Shown here piece by piece: positions 1 through 8,663 of a DNA stretch of 64,000 nt. The notes under the pieces were generated by a model. It saw nothing but the letters and a program-made list of their open reading frames with translations, was not told where the DNA came from and searched no databases. Source of the DNA: a candidate division KSB1 bacterium (GTDB lineage: Bacteria; Zhuqueibacterota; Zhuqueibacteria; Residuimicrobiales; Krinioviventaceae); contig JAXHMJ010000005.1 in assembly GCA_034521575.1 (NCBI GenBank), forward strand, positions 2,294,001 through 2,358,000, in the 5' to 3' direction. The position numbers were made by a program, and so were the translations under genes. Numbering within the stretch: the stretch's first letter is position 1; every line of letters begins with the position of its first letter.

Positions 1-922
1 AACGACCATTTGACACCGCTCATATCTTCCGACTCGCGCCACAGCCGCGCGGCAGTGTCCCGGTCATAGGCCAGCGCTTTCGCCTCTACCAGTGTCGGAT
101 GACCGCGCGCCTGCATCCAGCCATCCGGTCCGATAAACTCGCCGCCGCGCAGCTCGCCGGCTACGGCCGCGTATTCTGCAGGCCAGGCGCCGTGTTCCTG
201 ATTTTGACCGACCAGCGGATTTAGCAGAGCGGCCAGCGAGACGTGACGCTGCAGGTTGGTGGCAGTCCAGCCCGGATGACTGGCCACCGAGATGCTGTTC
301 GCACCGGACGCGTGCAGTTTACGCTGCAGTTCAAACGCAAAATACAGATTGGCCAGTTTGCTGTCGCCATAGGCCCGGACTTTATTGTATTTGCGCTGTT
401 CCCAGTTCAGATCCCGAAATCCAGATCACCGGTGGTGTGCGCGTAACTGCTCACCGTCACCACCCGGGTTTCTCCGGGCGTATTCACCAACAGATCGATG
501 AGCAGACCGTCTAAAGCAAAATGGCCCAGATGATTGACTCCGAACTGCAGCTCAAAACCGTCCCGGGTTTTTGAATACGGCGGCATCATCACGCCGGCGT
601 TGTTGATAAGAATATTCAGGTCTTTATAATGACTTCTGAACTCATCGGCGAAGCGGAAAACGCTTTCCAGTTCGGCCAGATCCAGATGCATGGGATGCGC
701 ATCCGCATTCGGATGTTCGGATATTATGGATTCGGCGGCGGCCGGACATTTGGCCCGATCCCGACAAGCCAAGATCAGCCGGGCGCCTTTACCGGCCAAA
801 GCCTTGGCCGCTTCAAATCCGATACCGCTGTTGGCGCCGGTGACGATCACAGTCTTTCCCGATTGATCCGGGATGTCATGATGGGTCCATTTATGGGATT
901 TGCTCATAAATCTCCTTTTCAT
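1..922 (-). CDS. Short-chain dehydrogenase/reductase, frameshifted and cut by the window edge
   Basis: An SDR-family NAD(P)-dependent oxidoreductase; the substrate cannot be told. Visible are the cofactor motif TGANSGIGFEAA near residue 30, the NNAG motif (ILINNAGVMMPP), VTVSSYAH for the catalytic Ser, and, in another frame, YGDSKLAN with the catalytic Tyr and Lys. The first frame stops near 407 after DLDFGI. Reading on in the neighbouring frame from about 418 gives DLNWEQRKYNKVRAYGDSKLA and then normal family sequence to the left edge. So the gene is one reading frame split by a single-base loss in a CCGGG-like run, or a recent pseudogene. It resembles the retinol dehydrogenase/WW-oxidoreductase-like SDR branch. 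The 3' end lies outside the window. Confidence 0.8.
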
Positions 923-1090
923 ACGATAAGATTCCCGAAACCGCTGATTTTTTCAGAAGCTTTTTTTAATGATATGATCATCCATGATGATTCGTATACT
1001 GCAAAAACAGTTGCAGTTTTTTAATTCATCCCGTAAATTACATTGTTAAAATCAACACTGCATGGCAGCGAACCCTTTTCTGAGGGATGT

Positions 1091-1281
1091 ATGAAACCAA
1101 CACGACGGGTGTTTATGAAACAATGCGCAGCCGGTTGTCTGGCTTGCGCGGCAGGCGTATCCGCGGATGCGGCTGACAGTACATCGGCTGGGTCGCTGCA
1201 GCCAAACGTGCTGAAACCCGAGATCGCAGAATTCGGGAAGCCATTGCTCTGCTGCAGCAGGGCCGTAAATTGGGGATGAAA
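1091..1281 (+). pseudogene. Remnant: Tat-like signal peptide joined to a YdeI/OmpD-associated C-terminus in another frame
   Basis: The frame starting at 1091 encodes a peptide beginning MKPTRRVFMKQCAAG, which looks like a twin-arginine signal. It reads on only to about residue 62. From about 1177 another frame encodes QYIGWVAAAKRAETRDRR and then REAIALLQQGRKLGMK before a stop. That matches the conserved C-terminal helix pair of the YdeI/OmpD-associated family. No complete gene is present, so I read this as debris of one or two genes. The Tat-like start could be chance. Confidence 0.4.
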
Positions 1282-1303
1282 TAAAAGCGAGGGAAGTAAC
1301 ATA

Positions 1304-1663
1304 TTGCAGCATCTGAAAAAAGAACTCCGGCATTTGAAAATCGAAGCGTATGAACGCGAACTTGCCGGATATATGCAGGAATTGTACAAAAAATTTCAGT
1401 CCTGGAAGAACGGCAATATGAGCGCCGGCGAATTGTCGCATCATATTCATGAATATGACAGCGGGCCGTCGCGGCAGCTGTTTCACTATTACAACAGCGG
1501 CGCATTTTTTAACCCGTCATGCTGATGCGTTTCCTGAACGTGTTATCCCCCAGACCGCTTTGCCGTTCTGGCGGTGAAGGTGCATCATGTCTTCTATGAG
1601 CAGTCCATACCCACTGGCAAACGCATTGAACAGATACTGAGAGCTCTTTCTTTTGATACATGA
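1304..1663 (+). pseudogene. Small helical cytoplasmic protein, broken near its C-terminus
   Basis: A TTG start at 1304 follows a GAGGGAA site. About 70 residues are charged and helical (KKELRHLKIEAYERELAGYM, then GPSRQLFHYYNSG). This resembles a family of about 110-residue conserved proteins of unknown function. The frame closes at 1525. A different frame from about 1562 encodes AVLAVKVHHVFYEQSIPTGK and ends at 1663, which could be the missing C-terminal helix. The gene therefore seems disrupted by small indels. No function is known to me. Confidence 0.4.
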
Positions 1664-1755
1664 CTGCTCCGAATAGTCAGATTAGGCAGACTTTGTTTCA
1701 TAGCCCCACCCTATAGCTCGGGGAAGATGGGAGAGCACTCTATCCCCGTTGACAT

Positions 1756-2894
1756 TTACATATCTTTAAAAATCTGGTACTCACCGTCAACCAGGATGGT
1801 CTCACTGGATTTCAGATACAGCAGCTCGATACGTTTCAACCGGACAGCGGGCTGGGTTTCCGGAATATAGATACGGTCGATATGAACCACAGCTGACGGT
1901 GATGTAAAATCCGAGGGTCCGACAGCACCGCCGAAATGATCGCTGCGTCCGAATGCCACATGAAAGCCCAGTTTTTCATCCAACAGCACGGCGCCGATGG
2001 GTCCGAGTCCGAAATCGGAAAGAAATCCGAATCCCAGTTCCGCCATATTGCGATAGGCGGGTTCGTGGTCCAGATAATCCTGCTGTTTGCGGCTCTGTGG
2101 TCCGTGACCAATACTTCAGTGGCTTTGTTGTCTTTGACGCGGAACAGAACCACCTCGTCATCAAACTGCACCGGCAGAACCCCGTGGGTTTCACTGGGAA
2201 TATCCAATTCCCCCTCATACGGCACAATATACGTTTCGCCGCTGGGCAGGTTGCCGGCGGTACCGGGATCGGGAAAGCGTCCGCTGCTGGCATGCGCGTG
2301 ACGATGACGCAAGTCAAAGTGCACAACGACCGTTTCGCCGTCCGATTCAAATTCCACTTTGGCTTCTTCGGCGTCATTGAGTTTTTTTCGCAGCAGTTGA
2401 CAACGCCGGTTTACACGTTCGTAATCAATGCGCAACGCCGGGATCATGGCCTCGGAAAAGCCGGGCATGGTGGCCGCGCGGAATCCGTACCGGCTTGCTG
2501 CCACTTTTAAGGGGGCGGTTGCAGAATACTGGGTGGGCGCCATGATAATTTGAGTGCTGGAAAAAAAGTCGGCGGCGGGAATGGAATCTTTGCCGAAATT
2601 TGAGGATACATCCGGCAGAGAGTCGACCGGATAAAACTCCAGCGGCAGATCCGCATTGTTGGAATCCACACTGGCGTAACCGACCAGCCGTACCTCGAGG
2701 TCCAGTTCGGATTGAGCCTCTTTTAATTGTGCCGCCCACGATTCGGCAAAAGAACGGCGTGTTTTCCAGAGGTCAGTGTCGTCTGCGGATTGATTGGGCA
2801 CATCCACAAGCAGGGCCAGTTGACGATCGCCGTCGAGTTTGGGAAAAACGGATTGAATTAGTTGTATCAATTCTTTTTGACTCAGGCTTGACAT
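1756..2894 (-). CDS. M29-type (thermophilic) metallo-aminopeptidase, frameshifted
   Basis: A cytoplasmic metallopeptidase of the aminopeptidase T/PepS (M29) type. The N-terminal frame (about 260 residues) carries the family signature GNLPSGETYIVPYEGE, which contains the metal-binding Glu. Near position 2100 the frame is lost. The adjacent frame (to 1756) supplies the C-terminal signature: RNMAELGFG, a DEKLGFHVAFGR segment, and FGGAVGPSDFTS with a following HIDR. Both halves are conserved and contiguous, so this is one gene with one indel. The apparent long C-terminus in the first frame after TDHRA is an artefact. Start at 2894 is preceded by GGAGAGCAAT. The intact product would be about 380 residues. 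Confidence 0.75.
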
Positions 2895-3030
2895 ATTGCT
2901 CTCCTTCTGTTACATTCTATATCTGCAACATAGCAGTTTTGCAACGAAATTCCAAGGAATTTCACAAACTGCGGCCTGCGGCGGAAAAGACCGGAACGCC
3001 GCACAGCGAACATAAAAATCAGGAGTGCAT

Positions 3031-3712
3031 ATGACAGGAACATGGGTCAATGCTGCGGCTGTTATTATCGGCAGTACACTGGGTCTGCTCATTCACCGCA
3101 GACTGCCCGAGCGCTTTACCCGGATTGTCTTTCAGGCCATTGGGCTGTTTACCATTTTTCTCGGTGTTTCCATGGCCCTCAAAACCGGGCACGAGCTGCT
3201 GCTGATTCTCAGTCTGGTGACCGGCGGATTGCTGGGTGAAGCCGTGCACCTGGAAGAGCGGCTGAATTCACTTTCCGATGTTCTGGCCCGGCATCTAAAA
3301 ACCGAAAACCAGCGTTTTACCGAAGGTCTGATCACCGCTTTTTTGCTGTTCTGTATCGGGTCTCTGACCCTGCTGGGCGCGATCGAGGAAGGATTGGGAA
3401 ATCCGCCGCGCCTGCTGCTGACCAAATCCATGCTGGATTTCTTCTCATCTATTGCGCTCACAACGGCATTCGGAATCGGTGTGATGTTTTCCGTAATTCC
3501 CCTAATTTTATTTCAGGGCGGGATTACACTGCTGGCCGCGCTGTTTGGCGAGTTTTTGTCTCAGACGCTGATTAGCGAATTGACGGCGGTGGGTGGCTTG
3601 ATGATTCTGGCCCTGGGCATAAACCTTTTGGAGTCTGAAACGCATCAAGGTAAGCAACTTTTTGCCGGCTCTGATTATGATGGTCATTTTGCTTCATTTG
3701 TTTCCCCATTGA
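3031..3712 (+). CDS. DUF554 family integral membrane protein, frameshifted near the C-terminus
   Basis: A multi-pass inner-membrane protein of the DUF554 (YdfK/YqgA-like) family, whose function is not established. ATG at 3031 has AGGAG five bases upstream. The family segments GTWVNAAAVIIGSTLGLLIH, GSLTLLGAIEEGL and GGLMILALGINLL are present. At about 3631 the frame breaks. The next frame gives SLKRIKVSNFLPALIMMVI and a hydrophobic end at 3712, exactly the family's usual C-terminus, while the original frame runs into a non-membrane tail to 3762. I therefore place the real end at 3712. Confidence 0.75.
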
Positions 3713-3962
3713 ACGCCCGTATGCGCTGGGCCGCCCCCTCTCACGACCGGCCCAACGCATGATGATAGGAGGTAGAGAATGAAAAGCTGAATCGTCTATC
3801 GTTTTCCATGCTCCGGCTGCATCCGTTTGATAAACCTCAAGCCCTTTCAAAAGCCTGAATAATGTGCGCTATTTTAAATGCATTTCAAAACAGGATAGGC
3901 GTTGGCTGTTTCAAATTAATTGTGCAATTTTAGCCCGTAAAACTCTCAATATTTTTTCAAGC

Positions 3963-3998
3963 TGGCCAGCACAAATTCCCCTGTAAGCGTGCTGGCCA
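3963..3998. terminator. Inverted repeat between convergent genes
   Basis: TGGCCAGCAC and GTGCTGGCCA form a 10-bp perfect stem with a 16-base loop. It lies just past the 3' end of the minus-strand YbjQ gene and downstream of the DUF554 gene, so it could end transcription from both sides. No clean T-run follows in either direction, which makes a terminator role uncertain. The rest of 3713-4005 shows nothing else. Confidence 0.35.
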
Positions 3999-4005
3999 AA
4001 AGTCT

Positions 4006-4326
4006 TTATTCATCCTGCAGTTTAACGGCTGTTCCATACACCAGAATTTCCGCGGCAGACCCCATGATGTAGCTGGTTGAAAACTGAACATCAACAATCG
4101 CGTCAGCTCCTTCACTCTTTGCCACCTGAATCATTCGGTCGATGGCCTGTTCACGGGCTTCGGCCATGAGTTTGGTGTATTCCTGGATTTCTCCGCCTAC
4201 CAGTGTTTTCAAACCGGCCATGATGTCATGGCCCAGGTGCCGGACGCGTATGGTATTGCCGCGCACCAGTCCGATGGTCTCGGTAATGCGTTTTCCTGTA
4301 ATTCCGCTTGACGGTGTCACTATCAT
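4006..4326 (-). CDS. YbjQ/UPF0145 family protein
   Basis: A 106-residue cytoplasmic protein of the YbjQ (UPF0145, DUF74) family, thought to form a pentameric fold with a possible metal-binding role; the function is unproven. The family pattern is clear: TPSSGITGKRI at the N-terminus, GLVRGNTIRV, an AREQAIDRM helix, then GADAIVDVQFSTSYI and VYGTAVKL. Its ATG overlaps the stop of the upstream anti-sigma-like gene (ATGA), so the two are translationally coupled in one sigma-factor operon. Confidence 0.85.
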   Translation of the reverse strand: MIVTPSSGITGKRITETIGLVRGNTIRVRHLGHDIMAGLKTLVGGEIQEYTKLMAEAREQAIDRMIQVAKSEGADAIVDVQFSTSYIMGSAAEILVYGTAVKLQDE

Positions 4327-4778
4327 CGAATAACCTCCTTGTATGGGTCGTTGCGACCGGTTTTAATGCGTTCTCTGACGGTTGAAACCAGCAGCAGAGC
4401 GCCGCCGGCCAATACACATAAAAATCCGATTTTAACCATGAGATGCAGATGCGGGTCCAGGATAATCTGTTCAATCATTTCAAATCCCGCGAACGTCAGG
4501 CTAATTGCTGCGCCGATGGAGAGCAGAATCCATGCGACATTGCGTTCGAGACGATTGTACACACGGGTCCAGTACAGGTCCCATGTTTCCAGAGGCTGTT
4601 TTTTAAAGTCCATGTTTTGGGTGACCTCCTTTAATTGTTTGAACGATTCGTACTCCCGGCGCCATGCATCATGTTCCTTCATCATGACATCCAGTTCCCG
4701 GCGTTCCTGTCCCGATATTTCATTATCCAGGTTTTGCATCATCAATTGTTCAAATCGTTTTCGTTTCGTGTCCGTCAT
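4323..4778 (-). CDS. Putative anti-sigma factor, two membrane segments
   Basis: A 151-residue protein directly after, and overlapping by four bases, an ECF sigma factor gene. The N-terminal ~60 residues are charged (FEQLMMQNLDNEISGQERRE), like the zinc-finger-free anti-sigma N-terminal helices. Two hydrophobic segments follow (about residues 80-100 and 112-132), and the C-terminus is short and basic. Position and architecture suggest a membrane-bound anti-sigma factor that holds the sigma partner. I see no HxxxCxxC ZAS motif. Confidence 0.6.
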   Translation of the reverse strand: MTDTKRKRFEQLMMQNLDNEISGQERRELDVMMKEHDAWRREYESFKQLKEVTQNMDFKKQPLETWDLYWTRVYNRLERNVAWILLSIGAAISLTFAGFEMIEQIILDPHLHLMVKIGFLCVLAGGALLLVSTVRERIKTGRNDPYKEVIR

Positions 4779-5380
4779 GGATAGATCCTTTCAACTGCTG
4801 CTTTCAAAGCTCGCCGCGCATGGTACAACCGCGACATGACGGTGCCCTGCGGACAATTCAAACATTCTGCGATTTCTTTATAGGATAAATTCTGGAAATC
4901 CTTCAAGACAATAATTTCACGTTCTTCCTGCTTGATCTGTGCCAATACCTTCCAGACAGCCGCCTGCTGTTCCTCCTGTTCTATATGCTGTGAGATATCC
5001 TCGGTCTGATCCGAAAGCGTCAAAAGGTCCCGGGGGTCGCATTCAGAAAATGAACGCGCGTGGCGTTTTTTGTCACGAATATAGTTCAGACAAAGATTGC
5101 GCAGAATCCGGTAATACCAGGTGAAAAAGCGGCTGCCCGGCTTGAAAGACGAGATTTGGCGAAAGGCGCGCACAAACGCGTCCTGGGATAGATCCATGGC
5201 GCTGTCGTGACAACCGACCAGTCCCAGAGCCGTGTAATACGCCCGTCTTGAATACCGGTTGACCAGATAACCGTACGCCTGCCTGCTGCCGCTCTGACAG
5301 GCCCGGATGACATCATCATCGCTGGTGATAATCGCAGCGGCCGCCTCCTGATTCGCTACTATCGTTTGTGTGTCGTTCAT
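4775..5380 (-). CDS. ECF-type RNA polymerase sigma factor
   Basis: A sigma-70 family factor of the extracytoplasmic-function group. Region 2 is visible (GYLVNRYSRRAYYTALGLVG, then MDLSQDAFVRAFRQ and the WYYRILRNLCLNYIR segment), and so is region 4.2 (IIVLKDFQNLSYKEIAECLN, then GTVMSRLYHARRAL). The start at 5380 (MNDTQTIVAN) is chosen because AGGACC precedes it; an earlier in-frame ATG at 5452 has no such site. It leads the sigma / anti-sigma / YbjQ operon. Such factors usually respond to envelope or metal stress; nothing here shows the signal. Confidence 0.9.
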   Translation of the reverse strand: MNDTQTIVANQEAAAAIITSDDDVIRACQSGSRQAYGYLVNRYSRRAYYTALGLVGCHDSAMDLSQDAFVRAFRQISSFKPGSRFFTWYYRILRNLCLNYIRDKKRHARSFSECDPRDLLTLSDQTEDISQHIEQEEQQAAVWKVLAQIKQEEREIIVLKDFQNLSYKEIAECLNCPQGTVMSRLYHARRALKAAVERIYP

Positions 5381-5600
5381 TGCAGGTCCTGATTTTATCC
5401 ATTGTTTGACTCTATATAGATACACCGGTCGGGGTGTTTTATTCTGAATCAACCGCCTGTTTTTCGGTATTGTATTAACGTAAGAACAATGTTTTAATTT
5501 TAAAAGGAAAATGTCACATTCTCCGGACAGCCGGTGCTTTTTATGAAATAATCGATTAATTTTATTGATAGTTAACAGATTTTCCGCCGGGTGAATTGTC

Positions 5601-5629
5601 TTGACAATTTTAAGCTATTTTAATATATT
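5601..5629 (+). promoter_or_regulatory. Near-consensus sigma-70 promoter for the folate genes
   Basis: TTGACA at 5601-5606 and TATATT at 5624-5629 are separated by exactly 17 bases, about 30 bases before the folB start codon. This is a housekeeping-type promoter, not the Bacteroidota-type TTTG/TAnnTTTG. The rest of 5381-5600 is AT-rich with no gene. Confidence 0.7.
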
Positions 5630-5658
5630 GCAATACTTTTATCTTACGGCAGGTCTTG

Positions 5659-6030
5659 ATGAAACATGATAAATTATCTGTGATGGGTATGATTTTTCAC
5701 GCGCATCACGGACTGGAACAGGATGAAATGAAAAACGGTCAGCGATTCGAAGTGGATATAGAGATGCTGACCGATATTGCACAGGCTGCGGCCACCGATA
5801 ATCTCAAGCACGTGGTGGATGTACGCGAGGTGTACCGCAAAGTGGAGAGCATTGTGGTTCGGGAGCGTTTTTATCTCATCGAAACCCTGAGTGAGCGCAT
5901 TGCCCGTACGCTTCTGGATGCGTTTGACATCCACCAGGTGACCGTGCGGGTGCGCAAACCGTTTGCCCCATTGGGCGGTCTCGCAAATGGAACTCAGATC
6001 GAGATTACACGTAAACGTGAACAGATATGA
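5659..6030 (+). CDS. folB: Dihydroneopterin aldolase
   Basis: FolB converts 7,8-dihydroneopterin to 6-hydroxymethyl-dihydropterin and glycolaldehyde in folate synthesis. Family features: MIFHAHHGLEQDEMKNGQRF with the conserved HG and E, VVDVREVYRKV, and the ETLSERIARTLL helix with the active-site Glu, then VTVRVRKPFAPLGG. About 123 residues, usual for the family. The ATG at 5659 is preferred over the TTG one codon earlier because CAGG sits five bases upstream. The 3' end overlaps folK by four bases, giving a coupled folB-folK pair. Confidence 0.92.
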   Translation: MKHDKLSVMGMIFHAHHGLEQDEMKNGQRFEVDIEMLTDIAQAAATDNLKHVVDVREVYRKVESIVVRERFYLIETLSERIARTLLDAFDIHQVTVRVRKPFAPLGGLANGTQIEITRKREQI

Positions 6031-6559
6031 GCGTGCGCGCCTATATGGGGCTGGGCAGCAATCAGGGCGACCGCTACAAAAATCTGCTCACCGCTTTGAG
6101 CTGTGTTCATGCATCGGACCGGGTGTCGCTGCTCCGGGTGTCGCCGATCTATTGTACCGCTCCGGTCGGGATCACTGAGCAACCGGATTTTTACAATGCC
6201 GTCGCTGCTCTGGATACTGAGCGGAAGGCGCGCCATCTGCTGCAGTTGTTTTTGCAGATCGAGACCCGTATGGGACGTGTGCGTACGATGCGCTGGGGAC
6301 CGCGGCTGATCGATCTGGACCTGTTGTTGTATGGTGACAAGATAATCCGCGAGGACGGGCTGTGCGTTCCGCATCCGGAATTGATGCGCCGGCGTTTTGT
6401 TCTGCAGCCGTTAAAGGATGTGGGTCCGGATTTGACCGTCCCGGAACCGGAAAAACCGTTGAACACGGGCTGCGCGGGCTAAAGACTGACGAACGTGTCA
6501 TCCGGGTGCAGGCGTCGCCGTCATTAGAGTTGATTGAACAAAGGAGCCGCTGTGGGTGA
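6027..6559 (+). CDS. folK: 2-amino-4-hydroxy-6-hydroxymethyldihydropteridine pyrophosphokinase, probable frameshift at its 3' end
   Basis: FolK (HPPK) transfers pyrophosphate from ATP to 6-hydroxymethyl-dihydropterin, the step after FolB. It shows AYMGLGSNQGDR, SPIYCTAPVGITEQPDFYN, the signature RWGPRLIDLDLLLYG, and VPHPELMRRRFVLQPL. The first frame ends at 6482 after PLNTGCAG. The neighbouring frame from about 6440 gives PGTGKTVEHGLRGLKTDERV, which fits the family's normal C-terminal GKTV helix and continues to 6559. I infer one missing base in the C/A-rich run at 6439-6455. Confidence 0.85.
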
Positions 6560-7190
6560 ACCCCGATATATTTGTATTGAAGGCGTGATCGGAGCCGGAA
6601 AAACCAGTTTGGCGCGTAAATTGGGTGAGCAGCTGAACGCCCAGATCATCTATGAACGCCCGGAGGAGAATCCGTTTTTACAGGATTTTTATCAGGATCC
6701 GCAACGGTTTGCGTTTCAGACTCAGATGTTTTTTTTGCTCAGCCGCTATCGACAGCAGCTGGAAAGTTTTCAGCAACCCAGTTTGTTTCATGAATATACC
6801 GTATCCGATTATTTGTTTGCCAAAGACCGTATCTTTGCGCATTTGAATCTGGAAGACCGGGAACTGCTGCTTTACGATAAAGTCGCCAAACTGCTGGAAC
6901 GCGAAATACCCAGGCCGGATCTGGTGGTGTATCTGCAGTCTACGCCCGAACGGCTGATGGACAATATCAAAAAACGCGGCCGGACGTATGAAAAAAACAT
7001 GAGCGAAGATTATATCCGCGCCCTGAACGAGGCTTATAATAAATTCTTTTTTCATTATAACGATACCGCACTTTTGGTGATCAACTGCACATTAATCGAT
7101 TTTGTCAATAACGACGATGATTTCAAAGAGCTCACCCGCCAGATCATGCGCCCGCATTCAGGACTAGAGTTTTATTCACCCGGTCAATAA
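6552..7190 (+). CDS. Deoxynucleoside kinase
   Basis: A dCK/dGK-type deoxynucleoside kinase that phosphorylates deoxynucleosides for salvage. Motifs: Walker A GVIGAGKTSLARKL, the substrate-binding YERPEENPF region, HEYTVSDYLFAKDR, LVVYLQSTPERLMDNIKKRG and RTYEKNMSEDYI (lid with Arg residues). The GTG at 6552 is chosen as start because AAAGGAG lies just ahead of it; the upstream TTG at 6534 would lie before that site. It overlaps the probable folK C-terminus and may be in the same transcript. Confidence 0.88.
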   Translation: MGEPRYICIEGVIGAGKTSLARKLGEQLNAQIIYERPEENPFLQDFYQDPQRFAFQTQMFFLLSRYRQQLESFQQPSLFHEYTVSDYLFAKDRIFAHLNLEDRELLLYDKVAKLLEREIPRPDLVVYLQSTPERLMDNIKKRGRTYEKNMSEDYIRALNEAYNKFFFHYNDTALLVINCTLIDFVNNDDDFKELTRQIMRPHSGLEFYSPGQ

Positions 7191-7208
7191 AAAAAAGAGT
7201 GTTGATTT

Positions 7209-7856
7209 ATGCCGATAAAAGCTTGTTTGTTTGATTTTGACGGCACCCTGGCGGATACGCTGCCGACCATATTCTCTGTTTTCAAGACCCTGCATTTTGA
7301 ATATGAAGGCGAGGCGCTGCCGCCGGAGACGGTTCTCAGCTGGTTCGGTCCGGCCGAGGATGTTATTATTGCTGAACAATATGCCCATCACCCTGATGTG
7401 ATGGCGGTTCAGAAACGCTTTTACGATCTTTATCGCGAACAGCATGTCAACGTACCGGTGCCGGAACGTCTGCCCGATGTATTAAAATACATGGCCGGAA
7501 CCATGCCGGTCGGTATTGTAACCGGCAAGGGCCGAAAAACACTGGATATTTCTCTGAACTTGTTGTTCCCCGATCTTGCGTTTCAGGTCACCATAGCCGG
7601 GGATGAAGTGGAGAACGGCAAACCGCACCCGGAAGGATTGATCGCTGCGGCTGAACAGCTGGGTGTGCCGCCGCAGGAGACCATGTATGTGGGAGACAGC
7701 AACGGCGACATCCAGGCAGCCCGCGCCGCCGGAATGCGCTGCGCCGGCGTCAGCTGGTTCGACCGCCCCCATATGCGGCCGCTGACCGAACGGCCGGATT
7801 ATCATTATGCCACGGTACGTGAGTTTGAATTAAATTGGTCATCCTGGAACCCTTAA
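7209..7856 (+). CDS. HAD-superfamily hydrolase, phosphoglycolate phosphatase-like
   Basis: A cytoplasmic phosphatase of HAD subfamily IA. Motif I is DFDGTLADTLPT (nucleophile and acid-base Asp), motif II is VGIVTGKGRKT, the conserved Lys lies in GDEVENGKPHPEG, and motif IV is YVGDSNGDIQAARAAG. It is 215 residues with a helical cap after motif I. Similar proteins are called Gph or PpaX, but the substrate cannot be assigned. It lies 18 bases after the nucleoside kinase and 14 bases before the Sua5/YciO gene, so probably co-transcribed. Confidence 0.85.
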   Translation: MPIKACLFDFDGTLADTLPTIFSVFKTLHFEYEGEALPPETVLSWFGPAEDVIIAEQYAHHPDVMAVQKRFYDLYREQHVNVPVPERLPDVLKYMAGTMPVGIVTGKGRKTLDISLNLLFPDLAFQVTIAGDEVENGKPHPEGLIAAAEQLGVPPQETMYVGDSNGDIQAARAAGMRCAGVSWFDRPHMRPLTERPDYHYATVREFELNWSSWNP

Positions 7857-7870
7857 CCCACGAGGACCCT

Positions 7871-8482
7871 ATGGAACGATTTGTCATCAATCCTGTCAAT
7901 CCGCAAAAACGCTTTGTGCAAAAAGCGCTGGATGTGCTAAATCAAGGCGGATTGCTGATCTATCCGACCGATACGGTATACGGCCTGGGATGTGATCTGC
8001 ACAATAAAAAAGCCATTCAAAAAATTTATCAGATCAAAGGGGCGCGCAAAAAATCCCGCTTGAGTTTTATCTGTCCGGATCTGAAAAACATCGCAAAGTA
8101 TGCGCATGTGTCCAATCCGGCCTACAAAATCATGAAACGTCTGACTCCGGGCCCCTATACGTTTATTCTGCAAGCCAGCCGCGAGGTGCCGAAAATCTTG
8201 CTGGAAAAACGCAAGACCGTAGGCATTCGGGTGCCGGACAGTCCGGTATGTCATGCGCTGCTAAAAGCCTTTGGGCATCCCATCATCAGCACCAGTGCGC
8301 GTATGTATCAGGATGAATACACGATTAACATGGACGAGATCGAAGAACAGTTCGGACATGCGGTGGATTTGATTCTGGAAAGCGAAGAACCGGGACTGCA
8401 TCCGTCAACCGTCATTGATTTGACTGCTGAAGAACCCGAAATTATTCGCGAGGGCAAAGGCGCCGACCGGGTTTTGGGGTAA
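7871..8482 (+). CDS. Sua5/YciO/YrdC/YwlC family protein (probable L-threonylcarbamoyladenylate synthase)
   Basis: A YrdC-fold protein. Members make threonylcarbamoyl-AMP for the t6A37 modification of tRNAs, although the YciO branch has a less certain role. Visible: GGLLIYPTDTVYGLGCD, the basic KGARKKSRLSFIC patch, LTPGPYTFIL, TVGIRVPDSPVCHALL, PIISTSAR and HPSTVIDL. At 203 residues it has the single domain without the Sua5 C-terminal extension, and looks most like YciO. ATG at 7871 has GAGGA just upstream; an earlier start would overlap the HAD gene. Confidence 0.85.
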   Translation: MERFVINPVNPQKRFVQKALDVLNQGGLLIYPTDTVYGLGCDLHNKKAIQKIYQIKGARKKSRLSFICPDLKNIAKYAHVSNPAYKIMKRLTPGPYTFILQASREVPKILLEKRKTVGIRVPDSPVCHALLKAFGHPIISTSARMYQDEYTINMDEIEEQFGHAVDLILESEEPGLHPSTVIDLTAEEPEIIREGKGADRVLG

Positions 8483-8663
8483 AGGCCGGCGCGCGTTTGC
8501 GCCTTGTTTTGCGAGTCGGAAAAGGGGTGGAAGAATATTCAAGGAATTGTTATATTGTCGGATATAGATCTGGGTACGCGCGAATACGTGTCCGGTGAAA
8601 CGGACGCCAATGGTTGTGCGTACGATATTTTTTGATTCGTCTAATAGTTGAACAGGAGGTTGT